NCBI GenBank assembly: GCA_964030475.1
Contig: CAXIPT010000006.1
Span: forward strand, 4,839,531 to 4,903,530
Direction: 5' to 3'
Origin: Tethya wilhelma
Lineage: Eukaryota > Porifera > Demospongiae > Tethyida > Tethyidae
Length of the DNA: 64,000 bases
Every line of letters starts with the position of its first letter. Within the stretch, counting starts at the first letter, position 1. The notes beneath the pieces are model-generated. The model was not told where the DNA came from. It did not search any database and saw only the letters and a list, made by a program, of their open reading frames with translations. A program made the position numbers and the translations under genes. Positions 1-12,696 of the stretch are shown here, one piece after another.

Positions 1-945
1 TTGCGGCCAATCACCATATCCATGTACTATCCAACACATGTCCTGAATCAGTGAGCTTAAACTGCCATAAGAGGAAGTATGAAATGTGTGAGTGCACTTT
101 TGCTGAGTTGGCATGCTGGCTGGTGCACATTCTATTGCAATGTATTACAGTCATATGACAGGAATCCAATTAACACACATGCTAGCAAAGTACACTCTGT
201 CATAGCTGCACTGTATAGCACAAAATATTGGCAGCAAATAAAATTGGCTGATTGTCAAAAATTTCATGATTGAAGGATTATACTGTATTTTGGTGGTAGA
301 GCACATAGCAATACACATATTCCGTATGTGCTGCGAAAAAATGACTGTTTGGCAGGTTTAATATTCGCAGTCCTTACCAAAACCGCCAATCTGCCAAAAT
401 TTTTAAACATACTTCCACTTGGAAAGATAATGCGTTAAAAAAAACACGATTCATTAAAAAACAACTCAGTAGATAAAACTTTTAACTGTTGCAGACGGAA
501 ATTTGCTTACAACAGTCTATAGATAAGAGTCATACACACACAAAGACACAGATACATGTAGCCTATAGTGTAGACACCTTGGCTGGGTCCAGTTGAAGTG
601 ATGTTGAACAATGGTAGTATAGCAACCACAAGTAAATAATGTATCACGCGCACACACACACACACACACANCATCTGGAAACAACTGTGACTACATACAA
701 ATGCACACATGCACTGTTACCGAGTGCCTTACTTTAAAAGAAACAGTCACAGTAACTGGGGTTTGATCCCTGTCAGTACCGAATTCTACCATAGCACGAA
801 TACTGTCTGACAAACCCACATCATAGAGCACTGCAGTCAAACAAGAAACAATGAGATTTGCTAAACAGACTCACAGCTTCACCAGAAACTATACAGAGTC
901 TAAATTCTGAGCAGTCATCAGTGCTAAAGTGTAGTGTTTTATTAC
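1..945. other. Left flank without a clear gene
   Basis: No convincing coding exon is visible. The stretch holds a short CA repeat at about 649-670 that ends in a single n at 671. If the candidate minus-strand exon at 946-1075 is real, its downstream exons would lie here or outside the window, but I could not identify them. Confidence 0.4.
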
Positions 946-1075
946 CTGGCACAGGGAATGGTTGCTGTAAGTCACTCCATGGCAACAACGAAGAGTTAGC
1001 AGTGCTTGAAACAGAAGCCAAACTTTCACTGGAGAGAAGCAGAAACACAAATGCAGCAATGCTATTTGCCATCAT
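946..1075 (-). CDS. Possible first exon of a secreted or membrane protein (partial gene)
   Basis: Reading from the ATG at 1075, the first residues (MMANSIAAFVFLLLSSES) look like a signal peptide. The exon would end after CCA G at 946, where a GT donor (GTAATA) follows. That makes a phase-1 junction, as in the neighbouring Calx-beta genes. Without splicing the frame runs on to a stop at 821 and gives an 84-residue product. A palindromic TGCGCATGCGCA motif lies 46 bases upstream of the ATG, as it does near several other start codons in this window. No following exon was found, so this may be a chance frame. The overlapping plus-strand frame (858-1094) has no such features. Confidence 0.35.
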
Positions 1076-1120
1076 GATGAGAAAGTTTCATTAGGTAATG
1101 GTCGTTAAAATCAAACATAA

Positions 1121-1132
1121 TGCGCATGCGCA
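1121..1132. promoter_or_regulatory. NRF1-like palindrome TGCGCATGCGCA
   Basis: This 12-base palindrome matches the known NRF1-type consensus (YGCGCAYGCGCR). It lies 46 bases upstream of the candidate exon at 1075. Equivalent motifs occur near 28.4, 29.0, 38.3, 43.0, 55.5 and 57.9 kb, mostly upstream of transmembrane-type 12-Cys genes. Its function here is inferred. Confidence 0.45.
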
Positions 1133-2176
1133 CTAGCGCAGCACATAGACAAATTTCACTGTTACCAACGCTTGACTAAATGTGACTCCTAAATCCTTCA
1201 AATTAATGCAAGCTGTATCTTTTAACTTCAGTTAAGTCATAGTGAAAACTAAACACCTCAAAGCAGCTACATGTACATGAGACTATTTACTGCATGGAGA
1301 TATGATAACCTGGCACCCTCAGGTATACCAATTTCACAACAGCATTACTGTACCATTCACAAACATGATATCATTGGCATGATATTTTTCGTATTGCATG
1401 ATCCCAGAACTTCCAGGAAGCACATGTACAACCATGCAGTCTCTTTCTCCATAGGCTATTGGCAGTGGGCTTGTTTACAGCCTACTGGTAAGGTTGCATC
1501 TTGAAACTAACACCACCATAATATTGCAGTTGTGGTAGTTAAATTAGCCACAGAGGTCTATTGTGTGGGCAGCAAATTTAATGTTTACATTGATGCAACA
1601 GCCACTGTAGTTTTCTGTTTATGCTCATAAATTAACCCAGCTGCTTAGTTACCCTAATCTCCATATTTGGTTGGCAAGATCATCTTTAGAGATTGATCCA
1701 CAATTGCTTCCAGATGTCTATTTTACTTTAAAAGTCACAGCTAGCAACTTTGCTGCTAACACCCTTATTGTAATGACCCTATTTACAGCATTTATACGTT
1801 TCATTTAGGATGTAGTGGGGTCTATATTCTAGCCACATACAATAGGTAGGGGTTTGCTACATACACACACCCAGTGAATTCATGCAAATGGAGAATCATA
1901 ACAAGTTCTTCCACTGGACAATATCCTGTTCATGAGAATGAGGATGTAGCGTGTTCATTGATGAGGATAAGGTTTCACAAAGCTTGCTTATAAAACTACA
2001 AAGATGTAAACATTTTAATGAACGAGCCACAAGAATCACGCTAAAAAACAGAGTAGGCTGGATTTGGCTTACACGAAAAGAGCAGAGTAAGTGTATTTCA
2101 GTTTACTGCATGTGCAAGTAAGCTATATGTATATACATTGAAAAATATTTTTTTTGTATAGAGAATCTTGGAGAAT
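1133..2176. promoter_or_regulatory. Upstream region of the first Calx-beta gene, with a TATA-like box
   Basis: No coding exon is visible. A TATAAAA at 1989-1995 lies 188 bases upstream of the ATG at 2177, so the 5' untranslated region would be about 150 bases or would contain an intron. Nothing else stands out. Confidence 0.35.
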
Positions 2177-5100
2177 ATGGATTCATCTGTGTTGACTGCT
2201 GTGTTGATCTTAACAGCATGTGTGCAGATCAAAGGTAAACAATATAAAATACGAAAATAATGTATTTGCTGCCCATTAATAGGCCATTAATAAGATTCAT
2301 CCATTGCATGGCGTGCACGAACACAGTCACATAATCTTGATGTACCTGTCTGTCACATTGCCAATATTACTCATGTGCAGCTCAAATTCAAGTTGGATTT
2401 GGTGAGGTGGACTATGCTATACCCGAGGCAAAAGGTGGAAGGAACATCATTGTCCAAAAGTTTGGCAACAACGTTGCAGAGCTTGTTTTGATCATCACAA
2501 GTGTACGATTAGATGAGTTGGATTCAGGTCTGGAGGTTACAAATACTACCATAGATCCAGCTGAATGTAAGTGTGAGCAATACAAGTCATAGATGTATGC
2601 ATTTTGCTCCTGCATGATAGCACTTACTGGGATACACACTGTCTTGATTTTGAAAATGCCTCAACCATGCAATCAACAGTTGAAGAGGATGGAAGGAAGG
2701 ATTTTGAGAAGATTATCACTACTGTGGCGATCCCTCCCACCAGTACAAGAGGTTACTTTGAAGAGATTTTTGTGCCAATCTTTGATGACGACATCAACGA
2801 AGCGAACGAAGGGTTCTACATGATAATCAGAGTGGATGAAGCAAAGAGTGACCCGAAAGATGTGGCAAACCTCGACTACATTTTCAATGGAGTGACTAGG
2901 ATTGAAATCATTGACGATGATGGTAAGCTCTCCTCTTACAGAGATCTTAATTGCGTTGATGTGCATGCATCTTTATTTTGCTTCATTTCATGCACATGCA
3001 TGTAGTGTTGTAACTCCTTTAGCCATTAGTTACGACTATGTCAGTATTCAAAGTATTTTGTGCATTGATTCACATTCCTTAGCATTCCAACAACAACTTA
3101 AGAATGTTAGCTGCATACACGTTGTATTGTCTGGTATAAGATTTCAATTCTCAGTGCACATTTCAACATTTATAGTGCTTCGACTGCTGCGTGCATATAT
3201 TTTTTTCCTAATCAAATTTATTTCCATTAGGCCTATAATTGGAACAATTAGTCGAGTTAGTTAGTCTGCCCTAAACTCCATTACGTCAATTTCTGAGTTG
3301 TTTCTACATGATAATAAATACTATGGCTTTAATTGCAACCCTCTCAAAACTGTAGAGATTTTCCTTTCATTTGAGTTCAACCTATACAAAGTGGACGAAG
3401 GTGCTGGACTGCAAACAGATCTGATTCAAATTTTGAAAGAAGGTGAAACAATCACCGAACAAGTTCTGAACATTGTGGTAGAGGTCTTTGAGTTGAGTGC
3501 AAATGATGCTGCAACAAAAGGTAAACCATAATTATTATAATAAACAAATCAGTAAAACTTTAATAGATCTTAAACTCTCAAGCTGTGAACACTCATGCAT
3601 TGAAAATCATTCCATATAATGTAGGTGAGGACTTTGATGCTGGTAAGAGCATCCTGAGGATCCAATTGAATCCCAACGAGCAAAGAATAAGCGTGCCCTT
3701 TGAAGTGAACGATGACAGCATTCCTGAAACTCAAGAACGCTTTGAGCTCTTCTTAGCTGTACCGAGGGGTGACGCATGGAGGCTTGGGAGACACGGCAAT
3801 GCCATGGTCTTGATTAATGACAATGATGGTAGGGCACATTATCAGCACTACAGAATTTTGTAGCTAACATTATTTTGAATGTATGACTATATTTTCAGTT
3901 GCAACAGTAGGATTCGAGCGTGAAGTGTACACTGTTGATGAAGCTGAGATGTCGGTTGAAGTTTGTGTGGTGGTTTTGTCTCCTGAGGTCATTGAAGTTG
4001 ATATTGCTGGGATCGTCTCAACCAATGATGGAACAGCCCAAGGTAAACCACAGACTCTAAATTCGCATGAGTTCTAGCTTTAGGAAGGCTACGATTTAAG
4101 TAACTGCATGTGTTTAATATCATCCAATACTTCCTCCATATAGCTGGCGCAGACTATGATCCACTTGAAAACGAATTAGTGTTTCTTGGAAATGATTTGA
4201 GGAGACACTGTTTCCAAATTCCAATCAGCGATGACATGGAAATTGAGTCCAGCGAGATGTTCAATCTGAGCTTTGTGTCAAACGAAATCTTTACACCATC
4301 AAATGTACTGTTTGAGCCAAGCAGAGCAAGAGTGATTATCAGAGACAGCCCAAGTAAGTTATAAAGAATAAGAAATGTTTAAGTCTGTTTGTGACTAATG
4401 CATGTTGTGATGCCTAGCTGATAGGCCAGTGAAGTATTTACGAACTCTTAGTACATGTAGGCACAGCTTCTTGTGTAATCTTGTTGTGTAATATAACAAC
4501 TTTCTAAGAATTACACACAAAGTTCCAATCAGCATGGCTTCTGTGCCTGAATACGTTGCATCACAACACCGTCATGCATGCATGCTCGATCATGTCGGCC
4601 ACATGGTAACTTGCCTGTATCCACAACAACAATCTAGCTAGTATGATATAATAATGCCATTAGAGACATGAGTGTATATGTTAGGCAACAACAGACTACA
4701 TAATTATATTCATTATTCAAAAGGTGGCTTCTTTTTGGATATGTGTATGTGCGCGCTTTCCAAATAATGGATGGTTTAATGTCAGAGCATTTTGTACTGA
4801 TATTATGCCTCTTTAATTCACAATTTTTAGGTCGTACAGAACCATGTCTTTGTGATGAAAATGCCACGTGCTTTAGAGATGGTGAACTAGGAGACACATG
4901 TGTGTGCAATGCAGGCTACACTGGAGATGGTCAGACCTGTGACGGTATGTTGATTGACCTATTATAATCAGGGTTGTATAATAGAATGCTACAGTGGACA
5001 TAATTATCTCAAAATCATATATATACCTAATGATGGAGTTATTTCATAAGTGTATTCAAAATGGCTTCAATAGATCAGCATACTTCTCCCAGGCATGCAT

Positions 5101-5487
5101 TAGTATAAGACATGTACATGTATCCATCTTCCGTGATGGATACAAAGATTGATATCATTTTAACTGAATTTGATTGATTATACTCATTTGTACACATGCA
5201 GACATTGATGAGTGTACTGAGAACACTGACAACTGCCATGATGATGCTGAGTGTGTCAATATACCCGGTAGCTATCGGTGCCGCTGTAAACCAGGCTTCA
5301 ATGGAAATGGATACCTTTGTGGAGGTATAGCTTAAACTCTTACAAGAACATTTTAATGTCTCTATAGTACAGTCTCTTAGACTAGTACAACAATCATCAT
5401 CATAATCAGAATGCCAGGATACACACTATTTGTTTGAAATAGAGATAAAAACAATTATTATTAGCGTACTGATGCACTCATACACAT

Positions 5488-5576
<89 letters not shown>

Positions 5577-6882
5577 ATTGCAGACATTAATGAATGCCGA
5601 AGGAGAACACACAACTGTGACAGTAATGCAATGTGTTTGAACAACATTGGAGGCTATGAGTGTATGTGTAGAGAAGGTTTTGATGGAGATGGATATGAGT
5701 GTACTCCACAGCCACCACCAAGTGAGTTGAACAATACAACTACAAATTCATGGCAAATATTAATAAGCAACCTTGTATAATATATTGATTGATTAATCTT
5801 AATAAATTATATATGGCTCTACATTTAGATGCTCCACCAGAAGAGGAAGAAGATCCAACTGACGAAGAAGGTCCAACTGACGAAGAAGGTCCAACTGACG
5901 AAGAAGATTCAATGGATGATGATGAAGATACTGGATATGATGAGTGTATGGAAGAAGATGAGGAAGATGAAGAAACAACTACAAAAAGAACGAAATCCAC
6001 ACGACGAAAAACCACCAAGGGAACTAGAACAACCACTGGATCAGCTAGTGGTGAGTCATAGACAAGCTTCTTGCATGCAGGGCTCATGTGGCATAAATAC
6101 ATGATCGACAAACATGACGATTGACACCATAATTTATGTTTCAAATTTGTATAGGTTCAGGCCTAGATCCGAGTGATGAAGATGAAACAAGGACAAGTAA
6201 AAGAACAAAGAGTACCCGAGGAACCAAAAAATCCACCAAGACAGAGCGAACAAACTGCAATGAGACAGACTCTGACTCAACACCTAGAACAAGAACCACT
6301 CGTACTCGTTCTAGCACATCTCGAACAAATCGTACTCGAACAGGAACACCACGCACTCGTGATTCAACCAGGACCTCTCGAACAAATCGTACTCGATCGG
6401 GAACAACGCGCAGTCGGTCTGAACAGGATACACCCACTGGAGAGGATTCAACTCCTGGACAAACTAGAACAAGTCCTCGAGGTCGTAGTAGAATGAGTCC
6501 AGCACAGGATACAACCCCTGGAATGACCCCCCAAGGTAGCAGTAGGATGACTCCTGGACGTAGTAGAATGAGTCCTGCACAGGATTCACCCATCGCACAG
6601 GATACAACCCCTGAAATGACCCCTAGAGGTCGCACTAGAACAACCCCTCGACGTAGTAGAATGAGTCCTGCACAGGATACAACCCCTGGAGGTCGCACCA
6701 GAACAACCCCTGGGCGTAGTAGAATGAGTCCTCGAAGTCGCACCCCTTCACTGGAGTCATTCCTTGCTCAGCTGCAGGATACACCTGAGAGTAGTGGAAC
6801 ACCTCGCCGCTCACGAGCAAACTCTCGTTCAGGAACATCACGATCTTCTAGTCGTCGATCCCCACGTACAAATCTTGGATAA
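2177..6882 (+). CDS. Secreted Calx-beta x3 / EGF x3 protein with a charged Arg/Thr/Ser-rich tail (12 exons)
   Basis: I infer exons 2177-2234, 2381-2566, 2680-2922, 3356-3520, 3625-3828, 3899-4042, 4144-4353, 4831-4944, 5202-5324, 5584-5721, 5829-6050 and 6155-6882. Every junction is GT-AG and phase 1. Exon 1 encodes a signal peptide ([19 protein letters not shown]). Exons 2-3, 4-5 and 6-7 each form one Calx-beta domain; typical segments are [24 protein letters not shown] and a closing beta strand VIIRD. Exon 8 is a non-calcium EGF module, and exons 9 and 10 are calcium-binding EGF modules starting DIDEC and DINEC. The tail begins with an acidic repeat (PTDEEG three times) and continues with about 240 residues rich in Arg, Thr, Ser and Pro, with repeated [10 protein letters not shown] units. 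Calx-beta domains bind calcium and occur in adhesion proteins, including sponge aggregation factors, but no Wreath domain is seen here. An AATAAA lies at 6987. An extracellular matrix or adhesion role is inferred. Confidence 0.85.
5494..5571 (+). repeat. (CA)n microsatellite beside a splice acceptor
   Basis: About 78 bases of pure CA repeat end roughly a dozen bases before the acceptor AG of exon 10 (5584) of the first Calx-beta/EGF gene. It takes the place where a polypyrimidine tract would normally be. Confidence 0.9.
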
Positions 6883-9270
6883 ATTGAATGTGACTATTGT
6901 ATAAACATGACATTGTGCTTGTACTCAAATACACCTCACATAGTAATGAACTAGCTAGTAACAACTGATATGCAACTAATTTTGTCAATAAAATTAATAA
7001 TACAAAATATGTGTATCGATAGATGCCAATAATTATCTTTGAACAACAATAATTATTTATTAAGCTCAAAATGCAAACTGAAGGAGGTGCTATGCATGAA
7101 GTATATATGAACCACATTATAGTCAGATTGCTATAGAGAGATAGTAGCCAGATGTTAGCGGCTAACGATACTAATTTTCATGGAAATGAAGATGCCATAA
7201 TAGAGGAGGGGTGTAACAGTTCAGAGAAAAAGGGAATCACTATTTACCATTTTCTTGGAATATTGATTTCACATATATACCCACACAGCAGTATGCTAGT
7301 AGTTAAGTTGGGTAAGAGATTGTAACATCTGTGCACCTGTGAGCCCATGCATGAATGTATACCCTGCATGCATCACAATGTGGCTAATCATGAACAAACT
7401 TTGAGTGAGTGAGCCAAAAGTGGTTCTCAAGTAGCCCATAAGTGCTCGCAAATAACACCATTAGTATGAAACAAATTTCGTAACTGATGCACAAACACAA
7501 GATGTTGGCCTCCTTCCAGAAAAGCACTTGTGTACAACACCAGCTTTCCCACAACAGAACATTCCCTTGAACAATTTAAAAACAGTATAACGAGGCTTGT
7601 ATGAGTCGATTTCAAACTCAAAACAAGCTCACTGAAACTGTTTGCATTCAGCTACAAATTGCCAATCACCAATTGTTTGGGAAAGTGTAAAGATTAATCA
7701 TGAGAACTGTTTGTGTAAGGACATGAAATGCTCATTATTTGGCTCAAACAGATTCTGAATCACTGCGGCAACGTGTGCATGTAGGACAAACAATTAATGT
7801 GCCAACAATGGATGGCTCACAAATAAGCATAAAGTTCAACAAGAATGGTCAATATTTACATTGGTCTGCTGAAAGGGGAAAAGGGGTTAACCTTTGAGGC
7901 TGCTTGGATTATTATTCTCATAATTGATAGCTATAATAATTATTCCTTCTACAGGTTGAAAGTTCAAAGTAGCCTGTAATCTAGTTCCTGTTTGCTGGGA
8001 TAATACAACTTTTGCACATATTTTTTTCTTCACTCACGAAGGCTATATGGCACAGTGTGATGCACACATATGCTTATGCTTAAGTCACTGGGAGTGGCAT
8101 GTGGAAAACATGTACACAAGATGAGAGAATGATTTCATTAGGCCTAAACTTACACACACACAGTATATGAGTTAATAAGTCCCACCCATACAACCACATC
8201 AAGAGGAGTTCACTGCTGCTGGTACCTTTACGGTAAGTTTGGTGCCAATTTGAAGGAAACCAAACAACCATTAGGTAGCAGCTATAGCAAGGCTTATGAA
8301 GAACTAGTACATAGTCTAAACTAAGGGTGTGTGGGAGAGAGAATTGTCATGGAGAGGGTTCCTAGTGTTGACGCCTCTGAATCACTTCTCCAGACATGAT
8401 TTAGTAAGAACCATTAAATAACCTCAGCACACTCAACAAGTTTCTGTGTACACAAAATATAAGCCGTGCACAGATTGTACGAACAACTCATGCAGGAAGG
8501 GGAAGCATTCCGAGTCAATGCTCTCATGTGTCCACTCTCCAGAGTGTCTTGGCAGCTGCAGAATCATAACAATATAGACACCGTATACTGGGATATCCAT
8601 AAAAGGAGTGTATGCATATATATGTCAATTCTACAGGGAAAACACCACAAATCCATGCAAAGTTGTGACTGGCAACAATACGTTCAGTTCCATTGTCAGA
8701 CATACTGCCAAAGCACGACATACCAATTACAGCTCTTGCACACACAACTCCTATTAATAGCTAAACAAAACAGTTTCTTTGAAATACAGATGCTTTTCTT
8801 TGTTCATGCACTAGCATAACAAAACCACCCGTATATGTTTAATGAACGATGTAGGTGTGACTCTTATGTGTTGAGTGTGCATGACCTAAAGGCTACAGTA
8901 TATGGTACACCTTAATTGCATGAGAAGTGAAGCACAAAATACCTACAAACATCCTCGAGAGAATCCCCACACGTATGCGACAACAGGTGTGGAAGTGACT
9001 CCCAATGTTGACTACTTGCAGAGTATGTGCTGGCAAGCAATGTCACCCAGTGATGAAGCCAGCATTATATAAGAAACACTGTTGTTGTCCCCAAGGCATA
9101 ATTGCATAGGTTCTGTCAAGACCAACAGAAAACGGACAAGATAATTGCCAGCCTCATTGAATTTTAGTAATTAGATTTGTACTTGTACAAGTGAAGTTTG
9201 TAAGCTTAAGAGTTTTCTTCATTAAGTAATTTGTAGCTGACCCACAAGAAGGTGGTTATTGAGAGAGAAA
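6883..9270. other. Intergenic region between the first and second Calx-beta genes
   Basis: It contains the 3' untranslated region of the first gene, with AATAAA at 6987-6992. Near the right end is a TATATAAG at 9066-9073, about 200 bases before the next start codon. The small open frames here have no signal peptide, domain or splice logic that I can recognise. Confidence 0.5.
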
Positions 9271-12200
9271 ATGAAGAGTTTTCAAGTAATTTTAGCAGCA
9301 GCTGCAACATTTCTTTTTCTAGCATTGCAAACTAAAGGTAGCAATGGGCAGAATAGCTACAAGCATGCGAGTGCTAAAAGGATGAAGATAGGGTATAATT
9401 TGTAATTTTAAACTTTATGCAGCTGTGTCCATTGGATTTGGTGAAATCGACTATGAAGCACCTGAGGGAAATGGTGGAAGGTATGCTGTTGTGCAAAAGA
9501 TCGGTGACAACATTGGAGACCTTGTATTGACAGTCACCACAATAAGATACGATGAAATAGACCCAGAACTAATACCAGAGGAGATTACAGACCTCCCTGA
9601 TCCAGCAGAATGTAAGTACTAACTTCATATGATTGCACAAAGTTATGTAATTTTGCTAGCAAATGACTTTAACATAATATAATATTATGACCTGTAACAG
9701 TTTCTGATGAGGAGAATGGAAGGAAAGATTTCTATCGGGTGGAGGAAACTGTCATAATTCCAGCCGAAAGCAATTTTCAAGAAGACGCACGAGTATTTCT
9801 TCCCTTCTATGATGACAGCATCAATGAGGAGATAGAAGGGTACTTTGCCGTGGTCAGAATCAACACAAGTGCAAGTGATCCACGAGATGTAGCTGCTTTG
9901 AAGTACATCCGAAATGGAATTGCTAACATATTGATCAACGATGATGATGGTAAGCAATGCATTCGTTAATTGGAAAACAAGATTTTCTTCTAGAATAGAT
10001 TCAATTTGCTTCATCAATCAAAGTTAAATTTCTAAACTTTTGCAATTTTAGAAATAAGGGTGTCATTTGAAAATAAGAGCTATACAGTCATGGAAGGAAA
10101 TGTGGTCCACAAAGAACTAGTCAACGTTGTGAAGGAAGAAGGTACTTCAACTGAACGAACACTGGAAGTTCTTGTACAACTCAATCCACCATCTGGACTC
10201 AATGATGCTGTCGAAGGTATATGTTTAGGGATAATAGTTGCAAGGTGTACAAGAAATGATTCACTTTCAAAATATCTCACATTACACATCTATAGGAAAG
10301 GATTTTGAGCTTGATTCAGATCTCCAGGTGCTCACGTTCAAACCCAATGATGAAAACATGTTTATTCCTTTTAGCGTGCTAGAGGATAACATAGCTGAAT
10401 TTGCAGAGAAATTTATCCTACTTTTATCAGTACCAACTGATGGAGGATGGAGACTGGGAACTATTCAGAGCACCACTGTATTCATTGAAGACAATGATGG
10501 TATGCATATAAACCTACACATGCATGCATACGTGTAGGGAACAAAAAGAGAAGTTATAGTGTTCTCTTTTCATCAATGTATGCATAAACACAAACATTAT
10601 AGTGGCAATTGTTGGCTTTGAGAATGAGGAATATACAATTAGAGAGGAAGAGGAACAAGTTGAAGTGTGTGTGGTTCTACTTTCAACAAACGATATTGAG
10701 CTACTCATAGATGGCACTATACAGATAAATGAAGGAACAGCACTAGGTATGTGTGCAACAGAACCTGATTCAGCATGAATTATGTGACAATTTTGCTTTC
10801 AATTTTGCAATGCACAATGCCATGTGGATCACTCAAAGGAACACTCTTTGAATCACTGATATTAATTTCATTGTGATATATAATTCTACAGCTCAGTCTG
10901 ACTTCTTACCAATCAACAACATATTCTTTGCTCTCTTCAACGGGCAAACCAGAACATGTTTTGTGATTCCACTTGTGGATGACAATGAAGCAGAGGCTAC
11001 TGAAACATTTACAGTGACCATTGCCTCTCTCATGCCAAACAACGTCATTGCCCAGCAAAATACAACGACAATTAACATTATTGACGGAGACTGTAAGCAA
11101 ATAACTTAATTGCCTACGGTGTACCCATGCATGCATGACATTTAAAAAGTTGACGACATTCATTTTACAGTCAATACTGAGCCCCTTACTTGTGAGTGCG
11201 ATGTCAATGCTGAATGTGTTGATATATCACCAACTGAAAGAAAATGTGTGTGTAACCAAGGCTATACAGGTGATGGGAGAATATGCAGAGGTATAGATAT
11301 AGTCAATGCATGTACTTACAGGAAATTAATAACCATTTATGCACGATGTGGTTACACTTTCTTTCAGATAATAATGAATGTACTGAAGAGAAGGACAGGT
11401 GCAGTAGCAATGCCTACTGTACTAATGTTCCTGGAAGCTACCAATGCCAATGTAAACAAGGCTACACTGGGAATGGCGTCATTTGCACAGGTAATTGGGT
11501 GATCGTGGAATTAAGATCACACGTATAAGCAGAATTTTGGCTTAAAACTTGACATGATTATTGTTTATCTTCAATCAGACACTAACGAATGCACTGAGAG
11601 AACTCACAGATGCAGTAGTGACGGATATTGCATCAACTTAGCAGGTAGCTACGATTGCAGGTGTAACTCGGGCTTTGATGGAAATGGAATCATATGCCAA
11701 GGTGGATTAGAAAAGAAATGGAAACCTTAGCGTAATATTCATAATTATTATTATGCTCTCAATAAAACGTTTTTTGCAGATGTTAACGAATGCTTTACCA
11801 ACTCAGACAAGTGCAGTGAAAATGGCTACTGTATGAACAATATTGGAAGCTATGAATGTTACTGCAAACAAGGCTTCACTGGAAATGGCATTGAGTGCAA
11901 AGGTCAGTCACTGAATACATAGAGATTTTCATTGTGATTTTCATCATTTATAAGTTTCTTCTTTCGATCAAAATACATGCAGATATCAATGAATGCCATA
12001 CCAACCAAAATAGGTGTAGTGACTTTGCAAAGTGTCACAACACTATGGGAAGTTACAAGTGTCACTGTAAGAGGGGATATGAAGGAGATGGCTACACCTG
12101 TGCCCCACAACGGCAGGAGGAGGAAGAAGAGGAAGAAGAAGAATGGACTCGTAGAACCCACGGCACGAAAACTAAGACACGAAAAACACACACTCGCACA

Positions 12201-12696
12201 CGTCACACAAGAACAAAGACAAAGACAAATCGTGTCAAGAATCACAAAAAAGCTCATCAAAACCATTGGAGAATGAACCAAGGTACGTATTTGCATGCAT
12301 ACAATCGTTATTATACCTACACAATTAAATTTGCTATGAGCTATTCTTGAGCGAATCACACACTGACAGTGTCATTATCTTGAACTTTGAAACACACATT
12401 CTACTACTGTACCACACAGATGAGGAGGAAGACAAGAGCTCAAGCAGACATACTCGTACGAGTCGTACCCATCACACAGGAACTCACACACACTCCCGTA
12501 AGCAGACAAGGTCAACCTCAAGACACAGAGCAAATGCACCTCATGCACGAGGTCAGAGACGACACTTCAAAAAAGGTAATAGCCATAATTTTTTATTTCA
12601 TATGTCTATGTCTGTTTTTCCTTTTTATTGTTGTGTCTATTTTTTCTTGGTGCAGGAAGAAAGGACTGGAAAAAGGTTGCCTATTATCATGGGTGA
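9271..12696 (+). CDS. Secreted Calx-beta x3 / EGF x5 protein with a charged Thr/Arg/His-rich tail (14 exons)
   Basis: Paralogue of the gene at 2177-6882. Inferred exons are 9271-9337, 9423-9611, 9701-9949, 10052-10216, 10296-10499, 10603-10746, 10892-11092, 11171-11290, 11368-11490, 11579-11701, 11780-11902, 11983-12282, 12420-12575 and 12656-12696. All introns are GT-AG and phase 1. A signal peptide (MKSFQVILAAAATFLFLALQ) is followed by three Calx-beta domains split over exons 2-7, each ending in an acidic D-D-D/N-G turn. Next come an EGF module (exon 8) and four calcium-binding EGF modules starting DNNEC, DTNEC, DVNEC and DINEC. The tail has a run of glutamates (QRQEEEEEEEEEW) and then Thr-Arg/Lys-His-rich repeats. 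The last exon adds only 13 residues (ending VAYYHG) and is the least certain. A secreted adhesive or matrix role is inferred. Confidence 0.85.

Noticed and set aside
6141..6743. 200-residue minus-strand frame opposite the Arg/Thr-rich tail
   Set aside because: It is the antisense shadow of a repetitive coding exon.
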